From: Uranotaenia lowii
Lineage: Eukaryota > Arthropoda > Insecta > Diptera > Culicidae
Assembly: GCF_029784155.1 (NCBI RefSeq)
Contig: NC_073692.1
Location: 420,071,440 to 420,135,439 of the forward strand
Direction: 5' to 3'
Length of the DNA stretch: 64,000 nucleotides
The translations under genes were made by a program, and so were the position numbers. The stretch's first letter is position 1. Each line of letters begins with the position of its first letter. Of the stretch, positions 32,981-45,480 are shown piece after piece. The notes beneath the pieces are model-generated. The model was not told where the DNA came from. It did no database searches and was given only the letters and a program-made list of their open reading frames with translations.

Positions 32981-35900
32981 CTGATTAATTGTGCTTATAC
33001 TGCCCCAGGGGGGTTTTCATTATGCCCCTACAGTGACTGGTTTTCAGCTTTCGGCAAAAAAAATATAAAATGCATTTTACAGCGTTTTGTCTACTTTTTC
33101 AAGTTTCATCAAACTAGGCAATAGACTATTTGAGTGTCTGAACACGACTCAATGCTGTAGTTCACATGTTATAGCTGTTCTCTTTGGTTGAATAAGCGTT
33201 TTCCTTATTGTGGCCATTACGCCCTCATCTTCCCAATTTATTAATCATGTGATTTCGAATATAGAATTTAAAAATTCAAACGATATTCCTTTTTTACTAG
33301 GAATGTGAACGAAAGCTGGGTTGAATCTTTTTTGTTACTCTTCAGGTTTAGCCACTGAAATCGGTTTATCATATTCTCACAAATTTTGTTTGAAATTAAA
33401 TCCTCTTGCTGATACTCATCGAAAACACTTTTCGCAGCCGATTCTGGGAGCAATAAAAATCATACCATACCGGATGCACTCCACACCTATAAATCATACT
33501 CTTCTTCAACAATAAACTGCCTTGGAGGTGGAATTATCGTTAAAAGATTCTATGCCAGCCCGGAATTAACAAGCTTTCTATTAACTGGCATTGTCGTCCC
33601 AGGGTTACCGCATTGCAAATGTCTGAAAGACAAATAAAACATATCCCATATCCTATCCCATGACAAAGTAGCAAGGAAAAAATCAGCCGGCAAGGATATT
33701 GTCGAATGATGTACCAAGAGCTGTGTGTGTATGTAAACGGGTATTAGAAAAAAAAATCTTCATTTCCAAACGACGGCAAAAAAACACCAGCCAAGATGAG
33801 CTAAGCCCCAAATTTGTATGGGAAATTTCAAGCTTGTAAAATGTTATGCGCTGCAGGCTTAAACTTATCCTAGGCCTAGTACAAGGTCTCATGCCAAATT
33901 TGGGAAAGATCGGATCACGAGAAGAAGTCACTCAACGAGCCTAAAGTTTGTATGAGATTTTGAGACATTTTGTTCGGGAGGAACATGAAAATCCATAATT
34001 TTTCATGAATAACTTTGGTCCCTTTTGGCCGATTTCTTTTAAAAACAGTTTTTCTAAAAGCCTAAACTATGACAAATATTTCATTCCAGGACTGCATTTG
34101 AACTCGACGTATGATAAAAAAGTTATAAAACTTCAAAATGGGTTACCTTTTTTCAGGGTGATATTAATTTTTATTCATCTCCTTCGGAATTCGAAAGACT
34201 ATTAATATTGTTTTATAATTCATTTAATCTTTAAAAAAATTTACTCAAAACAATCATATTCGAATAGCAAAGCAGAATGTCATTCTTTTTATTTGCTCAC
34301 TCCCAAATTACGATAGGGTGTGTTGTCAAGCTGGTTGAGTTTTTCATAAAAATATCATTAAAATTGAGCTTTTTCGTTATTTTTCTTTCTAGTAAGAGGT
34401 AAAATAAATCTCTGAATCATCGTATACGTTCAATTCGGTTCTTACATGATTTTTAGCACTGTAAATAGCGTTAATGATAACTGGTGCGTTCTGTACATTT
34501 TATCCCTACATGACATTTTGTTGAAAGGCATTTAGCTGCTTATGTTGCAGTTTGCAAATTTTGTCCAATGACATTTTTTGGGAGTGGAATCAATGTAATT
34601 TGGACTGGCGAGCCGTAAAAGTAGCCTTTTTCCACCCCTGCAAGGGAAAAAAATCAAGTCATTTGTATGTGGAAAATTTAGTGATCGAGCACACCGAATA
34701 GCGAACGAAACACCAAGCAACTCCACCAGCACTGGTTTTTGAAAATCGAAACCCACATAAAATTGTAAACGAACACACGGCAGTAGAGGCCAGAATAAAG
34801 AGGATCCAATGTGCGCACCCTACTAAAATCGTCTCAGGTTTTTTGGGAAGGGGATCCCAGGTTTACGTTGTTGCTTTTTCTTCGTTTACTGCGGTGAAAA
34901 CTGTTTTACATAGCCAATTATTTATTTTGGTCAATTAAACATTGAAAAGAACATTTCTTGAAATTTGTGAAAGCTCTGGTCAGCAAAACCTGCCATTTTT
35001 AAATAATTCTCTCTCTTTTTATTCAAAATCGTCATAACATTTTTAGTGAAAAACTATGCTTCTTCTCATGTTCCTAAAAAAGGAAACTAAAGAATAGGCA
35101 AAACCAATTATTCAAGACGAACTACATTTAAGCTTATTCGAATTTTCTGGGTGATTTAGTATGCAAAAATGCATGCTTTCATGCTTAATGAGGGCTGGTT
35201 TCCTTCGAAAGAGTTTGTGTTCTTAAATGAACATTAAATTTTAAAGCAATGATTATAAAGAATGTAATTGAATTTTCATGAGAATATCCAAAAACTCATC
35301 ACGCGCTGAGAAAAAGTCGGCTTACAGGTTGCTCTGCTCCAAAGTGAAGATTTAATTTACAAATGATTGGAAATCTATTCCCGTCGCCTCCAACAAGAAA
35401 ATTTTGTGAGGCCACGGACGTTAAAATGAACACACACAACGGAAATGTAACTCACGTTGTAAAAACGTAGGATTATAAACTGTACGTTTAACATAAGAAT
35501 GCAAAATACCTCTACGGAGTATAAAAAAATTGTAACTTATACGTGTAGACGGAAACGTTAGTTATATATTTAGTTCATGTAACTGGACCATTTTAGAAGC
35601 TAAGTAGTCGTTAAGGCAGTTCGACGTCTTGCCAAAAATAGCATTGGCGAATAGAATAAGAAGAATAAGAAGAAGGTCTTATTTAACGAAAGAGATTGTA
35701 AGATCGTTGGAAATTTAGTTTCAATGTGAATTAAATATCATTCAAATCAGCTATTTTCAATTGTAAGTTAAATTCATTTTTTAAACAATATGAAGACTGA
35801 GCCCCAGATGAAAAACAAGAGGAACTACTATTAGACCGGAAGAAATTTGAAATCCTCCTTTTTTCACTTGTTGTTAAAGGGGGGGAGGGTTATGTAAAAA

Positions 35901-37440
35901 TAATCAAAATTTTCAATAACTTAGAACAAATTGGACAAAACTTGCATGTAATAAACTTGTATATACATAATCTACCTAGCGAGAAATTTGAAAAATGAGG
36001 TCGAAAATTTGATAAAATCTCGAAAACACATAGTAAAAAATCTAATATTTTACTTATATCCCTCTTCGAAAAACGAAGAGGGGTTGACAAAAGAGAATAA
36101 GAAATCTATTCTGGCCTTTTTATTCAATTTCTTAACAGATTCAAAAATTTCATAAACCCTATGGCAATCAACATATTTATTAAAGTTATTTTTCAGAAGT
36201 TTTACAATTCCACAAATTTTAACAATATTGGCTCACAGACACATCTATGAATTTAATAAAATAAATAAGTGATCCATATTCATCCTTTTGTATCAAAGAA
36301 AGAGTCCATTAGCATTTTCGCTACCAAAGTCCAAGTGTTGTTTGATTCAAATGGAGACTCATCTACAAATGATGAATTTCGAAAATTATTGAGGACTAAA
36401 CAGGTATTTGAATGTGCTTTGAAATTGATTGTTCATTCAAATTCAAATTGCAGTCTTAAAAAAAAGATTGATTAGAACTTATCTCAGATTTTGATTTATT
36501 TGTATCCATCTTTACTAACCTGTTCGATTAAACTGTTCAATTTGATGATTTTCCGCTATTATTTATACATATATTATGGAAAGGTTGAACGTGCAATCGA
36601 AAATTTAATCAAAAGAATTAAGATAAAACATGAATTTAGTTTTTTTTTATTCAAGTAAAGTCAATTCAGTGAAAAATTCTGAATATTATTTTGGATACAT
36701 TCTTTTAAAATTTGCTTTTATACTTTCAACGCCGTTAGTATCAATAGTCTGTTGTAATATTGTGATATATACATTTCTACCTTTCCATGATTGCTTCCTC
36801 AAGGTTGTCAAAATCATCGAAAAATCATTAATTTCACAGAATTTTCAGCAAATTTCCATCACAGATGCTGTGTTACAGGGACCAGAATTCTGGATATATT
36901 GAAAGATTTTACAGATTTTTAAAATTTTGTACTTTTTACAGAATAATAGCTTTTATGTCATCATAAATTTTAGATTTTAAACTTTGTTTTGAAGAAAAAT
37001 GATAAGATTGGTAATGTGCATTGATTTTTTTCAGAAAAATAAATCAAGAATTTTTGAAATAAATTCAAAATATTTCCATCACAAAAAACTATCACAGAGT
37101 TTAAGGGTGAAATCACAGAAAGACAGTTTATTTCGCAAAAAGACAGAAATTTTTCGGCAGCCTTGGATGTACTTGAATTGATACGATTTTTAACATTTCG
37201 TTACTTAAAAGAGTTTGTTAAACTTTAGAAGGTAGCCAGTTATTTACTTTTCATAAAAATGAAAATTCTTTGAGAAATAAATGTAAAGCTTTTTAAGTGC
37301 TTTTTGTGTTGCACTTATAACAATAATTAACTTTTTGGATTAAAATAACAAATCTATTTATTTTCAAATGAATTAAATATTGTAAAATGCCTGTTTGTTA
37401 AACAATTAATACCAATTATGTTTTCGAAATCAGGGCACTT
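32981..37440. other. AT-rich intergenic stretch, no gene recognised
   Basis: This is mostly AT-rich sequence with short overlapping frames (for example 33268-33453, 33683-33931 and 36630-36902) that have low-complexity translations and no domain. A more balanced patch around 34530-34900 shows a 74-codon minus frame without family resemblance. No RNA gene or clear transposon ends are found. Confidence 0.5.
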
Positions 37441-37457
37441 TGAAATAGTAATCAGAA

Positions 37458-37799
37458 ATGTATCCTTTCATACCTATACATGAATTCTACAAGGATGGTG
37501 AAGTATCACTTGTGAAACTTAAAAAAAATCGTTTCAAACCAACTAGTAAAAATCGTAAAGTTGTGCGTTTTAATGTTCAAAATATTTCCACTTCTCCAAA
37601 GAAAAATATTGTAACCCATCGCACACCAATAAGAGCAATTAAACAAATTGAAGCATCATGTTCTTCAGAAAATAAATTGTGGTCAACCATTTGCGACGTG
37701 AATAAAACAATTTCCACTATCCATAAAACACCAATCAACATAGGCACACAACAGATTCCCTTATGCCAGAACACAATCGTAAACCAATGCGTGACATGA
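37458..37799 (+). CDS. Candidate host exon or small ORF, 113 codons
   Basis: The product is unrecognised. The ATG at 37458 opens 113 codons rich in Lys, Asn, Thr, Ile and Ser, with a basic N-terminal third (LKKNRFKPTSKNRKVVRF, in the part after residue 20). It has no signal peptide and no membrane segment. Two features make it more protein-like than neighbouring frames: mixed composition without homopolymer runs, and an AG preceded by a weak T-rich tract just before the ATG (37455-37457 reads gaa after ...atcag), so it could be an exon. The stop is TGA at 37797-37799. A chance ORF remains quite possible. Confidence 0.22.
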   Translation: MYPFIPIHEFYKDGEVSLVKLKKNRFKPTSKNRKVVRFNVQNISTSPKKNIVTHRTPIRAIKQIEASCSSENKLWSTICDVNKTISTIHKTPINIGTQQIPLCQNTIVNQCVT

Positions 37800-40700
37800 G
37801 TCATCGAAAACAAAACCAGTGAAGATGAAAAAACAACTCCAACAAGGCCACATGCAGCTCCTATCTGATGAGCATATTAAACAACATCACAACCCCGGTC
37901 CTCGATAGGCACCAAAAAGGGTAACGGGGAGAAAAATAAAAACCAACCCATCCAGTGCCTCGTTTTTTTCTCTCGCATCCCACAATACAAATCACACTAG
38001 CTCTCTTGCGCCATGTTAACCGCACCAAATAGTAAATAACGGGTTTGGAACGAACGAACGAACGTCGAAAACCCCCAAAACGACAATCCCAACTTTATGT
38101 TCCGCCTTCAGGCCCCCGGAATCATCAGTTGTGCCTTCCCAAATTTGGAAAATATAAAACATCCCCACGCGGCCAAAACGGGCAAAAACAACTCACAAAT
38201 CAAAATTCACACCACCACCACCGCCAAAAGCCACTCTAGAGAAATAGTATTTTGATATTTGATATTTTTTTTTATTTTGGTTTGGGTTTTTTGATTTATT
38301 TTTCTTTCTTCTACCAACTAGGAGCTACCCACCAGCGTGCCACCTTCCTGGAAAAATCCGTTTTGACTTTGGCAGTCGTCGTCGTTTTGGTTGTTGCTGT
38401 TGTTGTTGTTGATGAGATTGTTGTTATTTCTTGGCGTTCAGGGCAACATCCGGCCTGAAGTGGAACCTCGACGTTGAACATGTGCCAAGAATGTGTCAAC
38501 TTTTTTGTAGTTGCCTCTTCTTTTCACTGGTTCCGATTCCGGTCGAAGAGGGGGGAAGGGAAACAAATTTTGGCTGCCTAAAAAATAACACCCGATATAC
38601 TGACACTGACTCGTCACACTTTATCTAAAAATTCCCCCCCTCAAACTTCCACCGGTGAGAACAGGATTGCGGTCGAATGGTTTATGATGTTGGAGTTGGA
38701 TATTCGGTAAACACGTACTTGTCTTCACAAGTCACTTCCACTTATGGGTGATTCCGAAGGGTTGCACTCCGTGTGAGAGCGATGAAAAACATTTGCGGAT
38801 GCTGCTAGGTGATCTTTTAGTGATTTTTTTACTGAAAGCACAACGAGCACTCTATATGGTCTTGCTTATTTTTATTGCAGATCTGCTCCTGTGAACTCCC
38901 GAGTGAAGACCTTTTTCTTATGGAACGCGAACTTTGCGACGAGAATTTTGCCCAACAACCTTAAAAGGAAGAACCGAATAAAACCGAGAAGAACTTCGCG
39001 CAGTATCGAAGTTTGTGTGTTTTTGATACTTTTCACCCGACAACTTTTATCCTTAAATTCTTCGAGAAGACGTCATCACTAGCAGAGCCCTGCCTTATGG
39101 TGAACTTCGTGCCAACATTTATTTAAAGACTTTTCCGATGCGGTCCCACCGGATGCTGGAAAATTCTCAAAATATCAATAATATGCCGTAACACACTTGA
39201 ACCACAGATGAACATCTCCCGTTCGTGTCGATTCACCCGAATTCCTCCACATAACTCACGTCGACGGGATGAATAAGCCCACGAATACAAGTTTTTGACA
39301 CCCAGAAACTGTGTTACGGACCAAAAATTTGCGTGATAACAAGGCTCGCGAGACCGAAAAACAGCCCTAAGCACACCGTTGTTTGTTAATCCAAAACACT
39401 TTTCCGATTCAGGTTTTCCATATTTTCACATTTTTCGCATCCTGCCAGAACAACACGCACTCGTCGTTCGAAAACCCGAAGCAAATCCAAGACCCAGCAG
39501 TGTCTTCGTCCGGCTACTGTTATAGAGAGAAAACACCAAACTCGAAACGTCGTGGACCTTTTCCCAGGATCGAGGGTCACAATTTCACAACCGAGTACGA
39601 ACGCGAACGGAAGCAAACTGAGCTCCGATCCAGACAGGGACATCGGAAACGGTTCAGGAATCTTTTTTCCAACTACAGCTGGTAAAAAATTCTCTATGTC
39701 GACTTCCTACTGCCAAAGTGTGCTATTCCACCTTCAATTCAAACCGATTGGCGGTTCCTTGGCGTGAACAGTGAGAAACTGAATGAGAAACCCGATTCAC
39801 CAGCTGTTAATTCTAACCGGGTGGCTCCAGAGAGCGACAACAACAAACCACCCTCACTGTACGAAAACTCCACTCAAAACAAAACAGAATCGGTTCGGTT
39901 GAGCTCAAATTTTCCCAAATCTCTCTCCTCCATTTGATTCGCAAACAGAACCGGTTCCGTGAGCGCAAAAACCGGGCATCCCAACGACCTTTTTTTTGTT
40001 CCTTTTGCTTGTCCCAGACTCTGACTCCGGCTGACTGGCTGGCTGGCTGGCTGAATGTCTCACCCAACCCATTCCCACTCCAATATTCCGAAGGATTGCC
40101 CCTGCCTCGGTTTCCTGGAATGAGAGGAAAATCTGCAAAAGCAAACACCACGTGAGGATTTCGACTGTTGGCTTTTCCCCCCACCCGAACCAAATCCCAG
40201 TTCGTCCTTTTCGGTGCAATTGGAAACAATGTTGACGGACACTATTGATGACGAACCCGGTGAAAGGCGATGGTCGAGGGTTTGTGGGAATCGGAACGGG
40301 TCCAGTTTGATGCAATATCAAGATTCTTCTGATTGACGTACACACAAAGTTCTTTCATCCCCTCACACCACACTATCCAGTGTTTTCGCATTTCGGGAAG
40401 GGGTTCGGAAGTTTCAACGATGGCAAAAGAGGCAGAATGTTTTCTAAGTTGACCCCTCCTCACCTTCCTTCAGCTCGTCTATTCGACAATCAGACAACCC
40501 GAAAAGTGAAAAGTGCGATTTTCTCATTGAAGAGGGGCGGCAACGTTCAAGTGCTGGTTAGAGATGAGGGCGTTTTGATGATGCGGCTGCTGCTGCTGCT
40601 AGTGTTTTGTCTCTTTTTTGTATTTGATTGAAGGGATTTGATCCGTTGAACAGGTGGGGGTAGCATTGGAGGAAGTCATCCCTTCGAGTGGATTCCCAAA

Positions 40701-40900
40701 GAAGGGGGATTTGATTTTCCGGTTCATGGAATGGTGCATGGGTCTGCCCGGTACCTTCATTTATGTGGCTAAAAATAGTTGTGAATCGGAATGAATGAAT
40801 GTATCGGAAACATTTTCTATTATGTACGAGGAAGGGACAAATAATGAACTCAAAAATGCCTCTGTTTAGATACTGGGAATGTGGAGAAAAAGTCAACAGA
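37800..40900. other. Large higher-complexity island, possible host gene 5' region
   Basis: This is the longest non-AT-rich unique stretch of the window. It has short simple tracts (gaacgaacgaacgaac near 38050, caccaccaccgcc near 38212, GTTGTT tracts near 38390, and four GGCT units at 40036-40051), pyrimidine runs and many overlapping frames on both strands (the largest are 138 and 146 codons, minus, 39813-40345). None of the translations shows a known domain, and frames on both strands overlap. The pattern suits a long 5' UTR or first exon with proximal promoter sequence, but neither a transcription start nor an exon boundary can be fixed. Confidence 0.3.
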
Positions 40901-41543
40901 TTGGTTTTCATGCTAGGAATGTGTTAATTGAATACACCAGTGCCAATGGGAAACTTTAACACATGGACGAATATTTTCAACAGTGACTGATATTGACAAA
41001 AAAATTGATGTTGAAAACTTGTTTTTTTTTAACTTAGTTGCAATCGGAAAGTGTGTTTTTAGATATTAAATAACTGTAATCTACCATATGTTTTTCTCAT
41101 TAATTTTTGTTCATTAAATTACGGGAAAACGCAGAAGCTTAGAAACGTGTTTTCTCTGGAAATCCATATCAAAAATTATATATCAGATAACTTCCAACGA
41201 ACGATAAATGAAAACTATCGTAACAAAGTAAATATTTATAAATAATCATAATTTTTGAAGCATAAAACATTTAACCCAAAAATTGTTCAGAAACCATAAT
41301 TGAAACTTGCGCTTACTTTCAAATACACTTCCTCGTTTTCTCACTTTTGTTGTTTTTGACCATGTTGATGTGCGCGAAGATGCACAATTTTATTATTTGT
41401 TTTTCATCGGCAATTTTATTCAGTTTAATGTTTTGAAGTTAGAAATTGTTTAAAATGTTTATTTTCTATATTGAAAATACGAGTGGTAAAAGCCAAATTT
41501 TTTTAAAGAAATATCGAACATCGTTTAAGTTTTGTCAACTTAA

Positions 41544-43268
41544 CCCTCATCCGCATTAGAGTGTCATTTTGACACTATTGCAAGTTTGAATGCTTGTAAC
41601 TTTTTTCAGAAGCTCAAAAACGAAAAATTTCTTCGGGGACCCTAAATGAATTCAAAAGTTCTTGCATCTTTACTTTATTTATGGACGAACCCTGGAAGCC
41701 TGGACAAAAAAAACTCCCTATTCCGACTTAGAGTGTCATTTTGACACTCCAAAAGTAAAATCTATTTAATTCGTTTGAATTATTATGAACTTCATATAAA
41801 ACATATATCAATAGAAACCTTGTAATATCAGTAAAATATGTTTCGAACATTATATACAGCTAAAGTTACAAATTTTCTCGTTATTCAGCATGAAAGAAAA
41901 AAAAATCCGAAAAAACATGCCTTACGAAAACTGCTGTAGTTCATATGTTACACGTCCAAAAAAATATTTGCCTTATGCATATGAAAGCTGAAGTCAATGC
42001 CTATATCATGAAGACAAGAAATAATTTTTTAAGTTTTTTTTAATGAAATGGTCACAAAAAATTCAAAAAAGTGGTCTACAAAACCTACTTTTCATTCGAT
42101 TGCTAGTAAATACTGTTTGAGCGATGGTAGAGTTTTGAAAAAAATATGACTACAAAATCTTTTGAAATTCCAACATTTTACTGTCTTTAGATTTTTTATG
42201 CAACAAAAATTGAATTTACTGGAATTTTTCAAAGTTCACTACTTTGCGCCATTTTTTTTTACAAATTGAAATTTCGTCTGTTTTTGTGGTCCACTGTCAG
42301 GTTGTACCCGGATTATCAGTGCTTTTACTTTGTTTGGACCAATCAAGAGTTTATTCATTGGAAAGCACATTTAATCTACATTCTAGAGACAACAATTCAC
42401 GCTGTGAGATTTCACAAAAATATGAAAATTATAAACGTAAAATCATTCCTGAATTTCTAGAACTACAAGCAGCGGCCCAGCAAAACGTGTTTGTTTGCTC
42501 TCCGAGTAGGTACGGTGGGTGGTTATTCGGGCAGAGAGCGAAGCCGACAGCCGAAATCTCACAGCGTGAATTGTAGCACCTCTCTAGAATGTAGATTAAA
42601 TGTGCTTTCCAATGAATATACTCTTGATTGGTCCAAACAAAGTAAAAGCACTGATAATCCGGGTACAACCTGACAGTGGACCACAAAAACAGATGAAATT
42701 TCAGTTTGTAAAAAATTCGCGCAAAGTAGTGAACTTTGAAAAATTCCAGTAAATTCAATTTTTGTTGCATAAAAAATCTAAAGACAGCAAAATGTTGGAA
42801 TTTCAAAAGATTTTGTAGTCATATTTTTTTCAAAACTCTACCATCGCTCAAACAGTATTTACTAGCAATCGAATGAAAAGTAGGTTTTTTAGACCACTTT
42901 TTTGAACTTTTTGTGACCATTTCATTAAAAAAAAATTAAAAAACTATTTCTTGCCTTCATGATGTAGGCATTAACTTCAGCTTTCATATGCATAAGTAAA
43001 ATATTTTTTTGGACATGTATTATATGAACTACAGCAATTTTCCTGAGGCATGTTTTTTCGGATTTTTTTTTTCGTGCTGAATAACGGGAAAACTATAAGC
43101 TTTAGCTATATATAATGTTCGAAACATATTCTGACATCACAAGGTTTCTATTGATATAAATTTTATTGTAATCGGTTAGATATAAAAAAAAATGACGATT
43201 TTAGCTGGGAGTGTCAAATTGACACTCCTAGTGCTGATTAGGGTAATGAAATCTAATGCGGATGAGGG
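41544..43268. mobile_element. piggyBac-type palindromic MITE (1.7 kb)
   Basis: The ends are ccctcatccgcattag and its inverse ctaatgcggatgaggg, flanked by TTAA on both sides (41540-41543 and 43269-43272). A TTAA target with CCC-starting termini is the signature of piggyBac-type transposition. The sub-terminal gtgtcattttgacac is itself palindromic. The arms pair almost end to end; for example atgcaacaaaaattgaattt near 42198 has its inverse near 42757. The element is therefore a giant imperfect palindrome centred near 42500. Frames inside (42244-42576 plus, 42429-42806 minus) mirror each other because of the palindrome; no transposase is encoded. Confidence 0.88.
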
Positions 43269-43272
43269 TTAA

Positions 43273-44395
43273 ATAGCTAAAGTTTATGTGGGAATAATCA
43301 ATGTTGAAAAATCTTACACACTTCATGCCTAACCTCATCCCTTACAAACAGGATCGGATTAAGTCATCGGGGGGCCTGGGAACAAATTTTTTTCTGTTCA
43401 TTTATTCTAAAAACATCCTATGATTCTGCTTCATAAAATACAGAATACAACTGCAGGTTGTTTATTCAAACTCGGGAGATTGATTGAATATTTATGACCA
43501 GTATCAAGTTTCAGTTGAAAAAGTCGAAGTTAAAATTTACATCAAAACTCTGCTTCTGAAATTTGATTGTGGATCACATAAATACAATTCAGAGTTCAAA
43601 TCTGAAATCATTGTTCAGAATACAAATTTAAAAAAGCAAGTGGCTTTAGGATTTAAAATTCTAAATTTGAATAAGAAAATCTTTTTGAAAAATTGTACTA
43701 ATAAGGATTCAAAATCTGAAATAATACTATGAAATGGTATAAGTTATTCTTTAAACAAAATTTAGTATTGGAGAGCAGAACCTCAACTACGTTCGAAGGA
43801 ATGATTTGAATTACAAATAAATACTATAAAATTTTATAAGTCGACAAAATTCAAAGAACTATGAATAATCTTTTTTCCTCGAAATCAACACTAGAATATA
43901 TGACATGATTTCAACATTTGTATTCAAATCAAATCCAGATAAAGGATAAAAAAGAAATAAAAATAACACAGAATTCATTCAAAATATTTAAATCAAAAAT
44001 AAAACTCACTTAATGGAATGGAATCAAATGAATGGATGATTTGAATATAGAGCATATTTTGCCATTTCTGTTTTAGAAGCGACTAAAGCTTTAGCTTAAA
44101 TGATGATAATTGTAATATTCAATCAAATCATTGATTTTGTCTATGAGAAAAGAAGCAGAATCATACTTCAAAACTCGGAAATCGAATGTTGACTGATAGT
44201 TAAAAATTAAAACATTGAAAACTAAAAGACCGTATTCGATATTAGTGATCAGATAATCCAAAATTCTGGATTAAGCTCCGTACTTGAATTCTCTTTTCAA
44301 AATCAAAGGATTTTTATATGTGCCTCATAAAAATTATGATTTGTAAATATTTATTGCTTTGTCGAAAGTTTGAAGGAATGCATTTAATCGTTTGC
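43273..44395. other. AT-rich intergenic stretch
   Basis: It is AT-rich, with one 82-codon frame (43484-43732) of Lys/Asn/Ile-rich, low-complexity translation that I judge to be chance. No repeat ends are found. Confidence 0.6.
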
Positions 44396-44470
44396 TTAAC
44401 CCTCATTGGTCCCTGAAATTTCTACCCGTTACAGTCTCTGGAGTGTCATTTTGACACTCATGACTAAAAC
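44396..44470 (+). mobile_element. Single end of a related TTAA/piggyBac-type MITE
   Basis: TTAA followed by CCCTCATTGG, then gagtgtcattttgacactc at 44440-44458, repeats the terminal plan of the complete MITE at 41544-43268. No matching inverted right end (gaggg followed by TTAA) is found downstream, so it appears truncated or overwritten by the following GC-richer block. Confidence 0.55.
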
Positions 44471-44669
44471 CAATATGTTTTTCTTGGTGCCCAACTAATA
44501 TCTACTAAATTTATAGTTTTGGAAACCTCCTTATGCACCGTCAAACTTGGTGTCAGATGCAACATTTGTATATCACAGCCCTGTTTGAATTTTTAATTTT
44601 ATATAATGTACCTAATCCAGTTATCTTTTTATGACTACAAAATTACGATAACATAATATTTCACATCTT

Positions 44670-45480
44670 AAGTTATTACTGTCTGGACCTGAGGGGGCCA
44701 AACCTAAGCCCTCGAGTCTCTGGTCGTTCCTCTGGAGACTCAGTGGAGGGTGGGCACACAAGGCCTTCTTTTGTGGCTAGCTCGATCTTGAGCAGGAACG
44801 GAGCTCCTCAAGGTCGGCTTTAACAAATGCTGCTGATCAAGGACTGTTCGGAATGGATTCAACACTCTACCACTGAATTGATTTTTATGTGTTTTTATTT
44901 GATTACCTTGTGTGTTTTGTGTGGCGTGTGTCTCGTTGGGCCAGCCTTTGCTGCTGTTGACGCTACTCCTTCGGAACGCTACGGGTATTTGGGGTGTGGC
45001 TAGGCAGTTGACAAGAATTGGCGGTAGCTTTGCCAATTCCTTGCCAGCTCCTCAGGCCGGATGTGGGATTCCGTTCAGCCTTCCAAATAGTGGATTCCCT
45101 TCGGGATTCGATCCTGTATTACGATGGGTGGTTGTCTGCCAAAGTGGTCCAAACTGCAGAAACGCGGTACCAGATTGGAACCTCCCCGATACTAGTTGGT
45201 CCCGGAGGGCATAAAGCATATGCTCCTAAGTTTTGGGTCCTGATTCGCTCTTCTCAATTGCGCACTGGTATTTTTCCGCTGTCGGACTTTAATGAACTTT
45301 TATTTTAAACTTTTAATAGTTCAACCGTTATATTGTAAGGTTAAGTCCTCTCGATACGCAACCTAGCTGTCTTGGCGGTCAAAGCGGAAAGAGATCTTTT
45401 TAGTGTTAGTTTTGGTAGCTTTCCTCTCATCAGGCCAATTATACCACTTTTTTTTAACTTCTGGACTAATACCTTTTTAG
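44670..45480. other. GC-richer island of unknown origin
   Basis: The change from AT-rich flanks is abrupt, starting at about 44680 with tgtctggacctgaggggg. Overlapping open frames occur on both strands (44740-45036 minus, 44912-45214 plus, 45018-45308 plus), without a domain I recognise. Candidates are a solo LTR (it starts with TG, but no clear CA end or TSD is seen) or the untranslated part of a retroelement. Confidence in any of these is low. Confidence 0.3.

Noticed and set aside
39813..40345. Minus-strand ORFs of 138 and 146 aa
   Set aside because: They overlap each other in different frames and a plus-strand frame. There is no domain, and their translations are rich in Arg, Gly and Ser without structure. 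Treated as UTR-like island sequence.
42244..42806. Mirror-image ORFs of 110 aa and 125 aa
   Set aside because: They arise from the palindromic arms of the TTAA element, and the frame is not conserved as protein beyond that symmetry.
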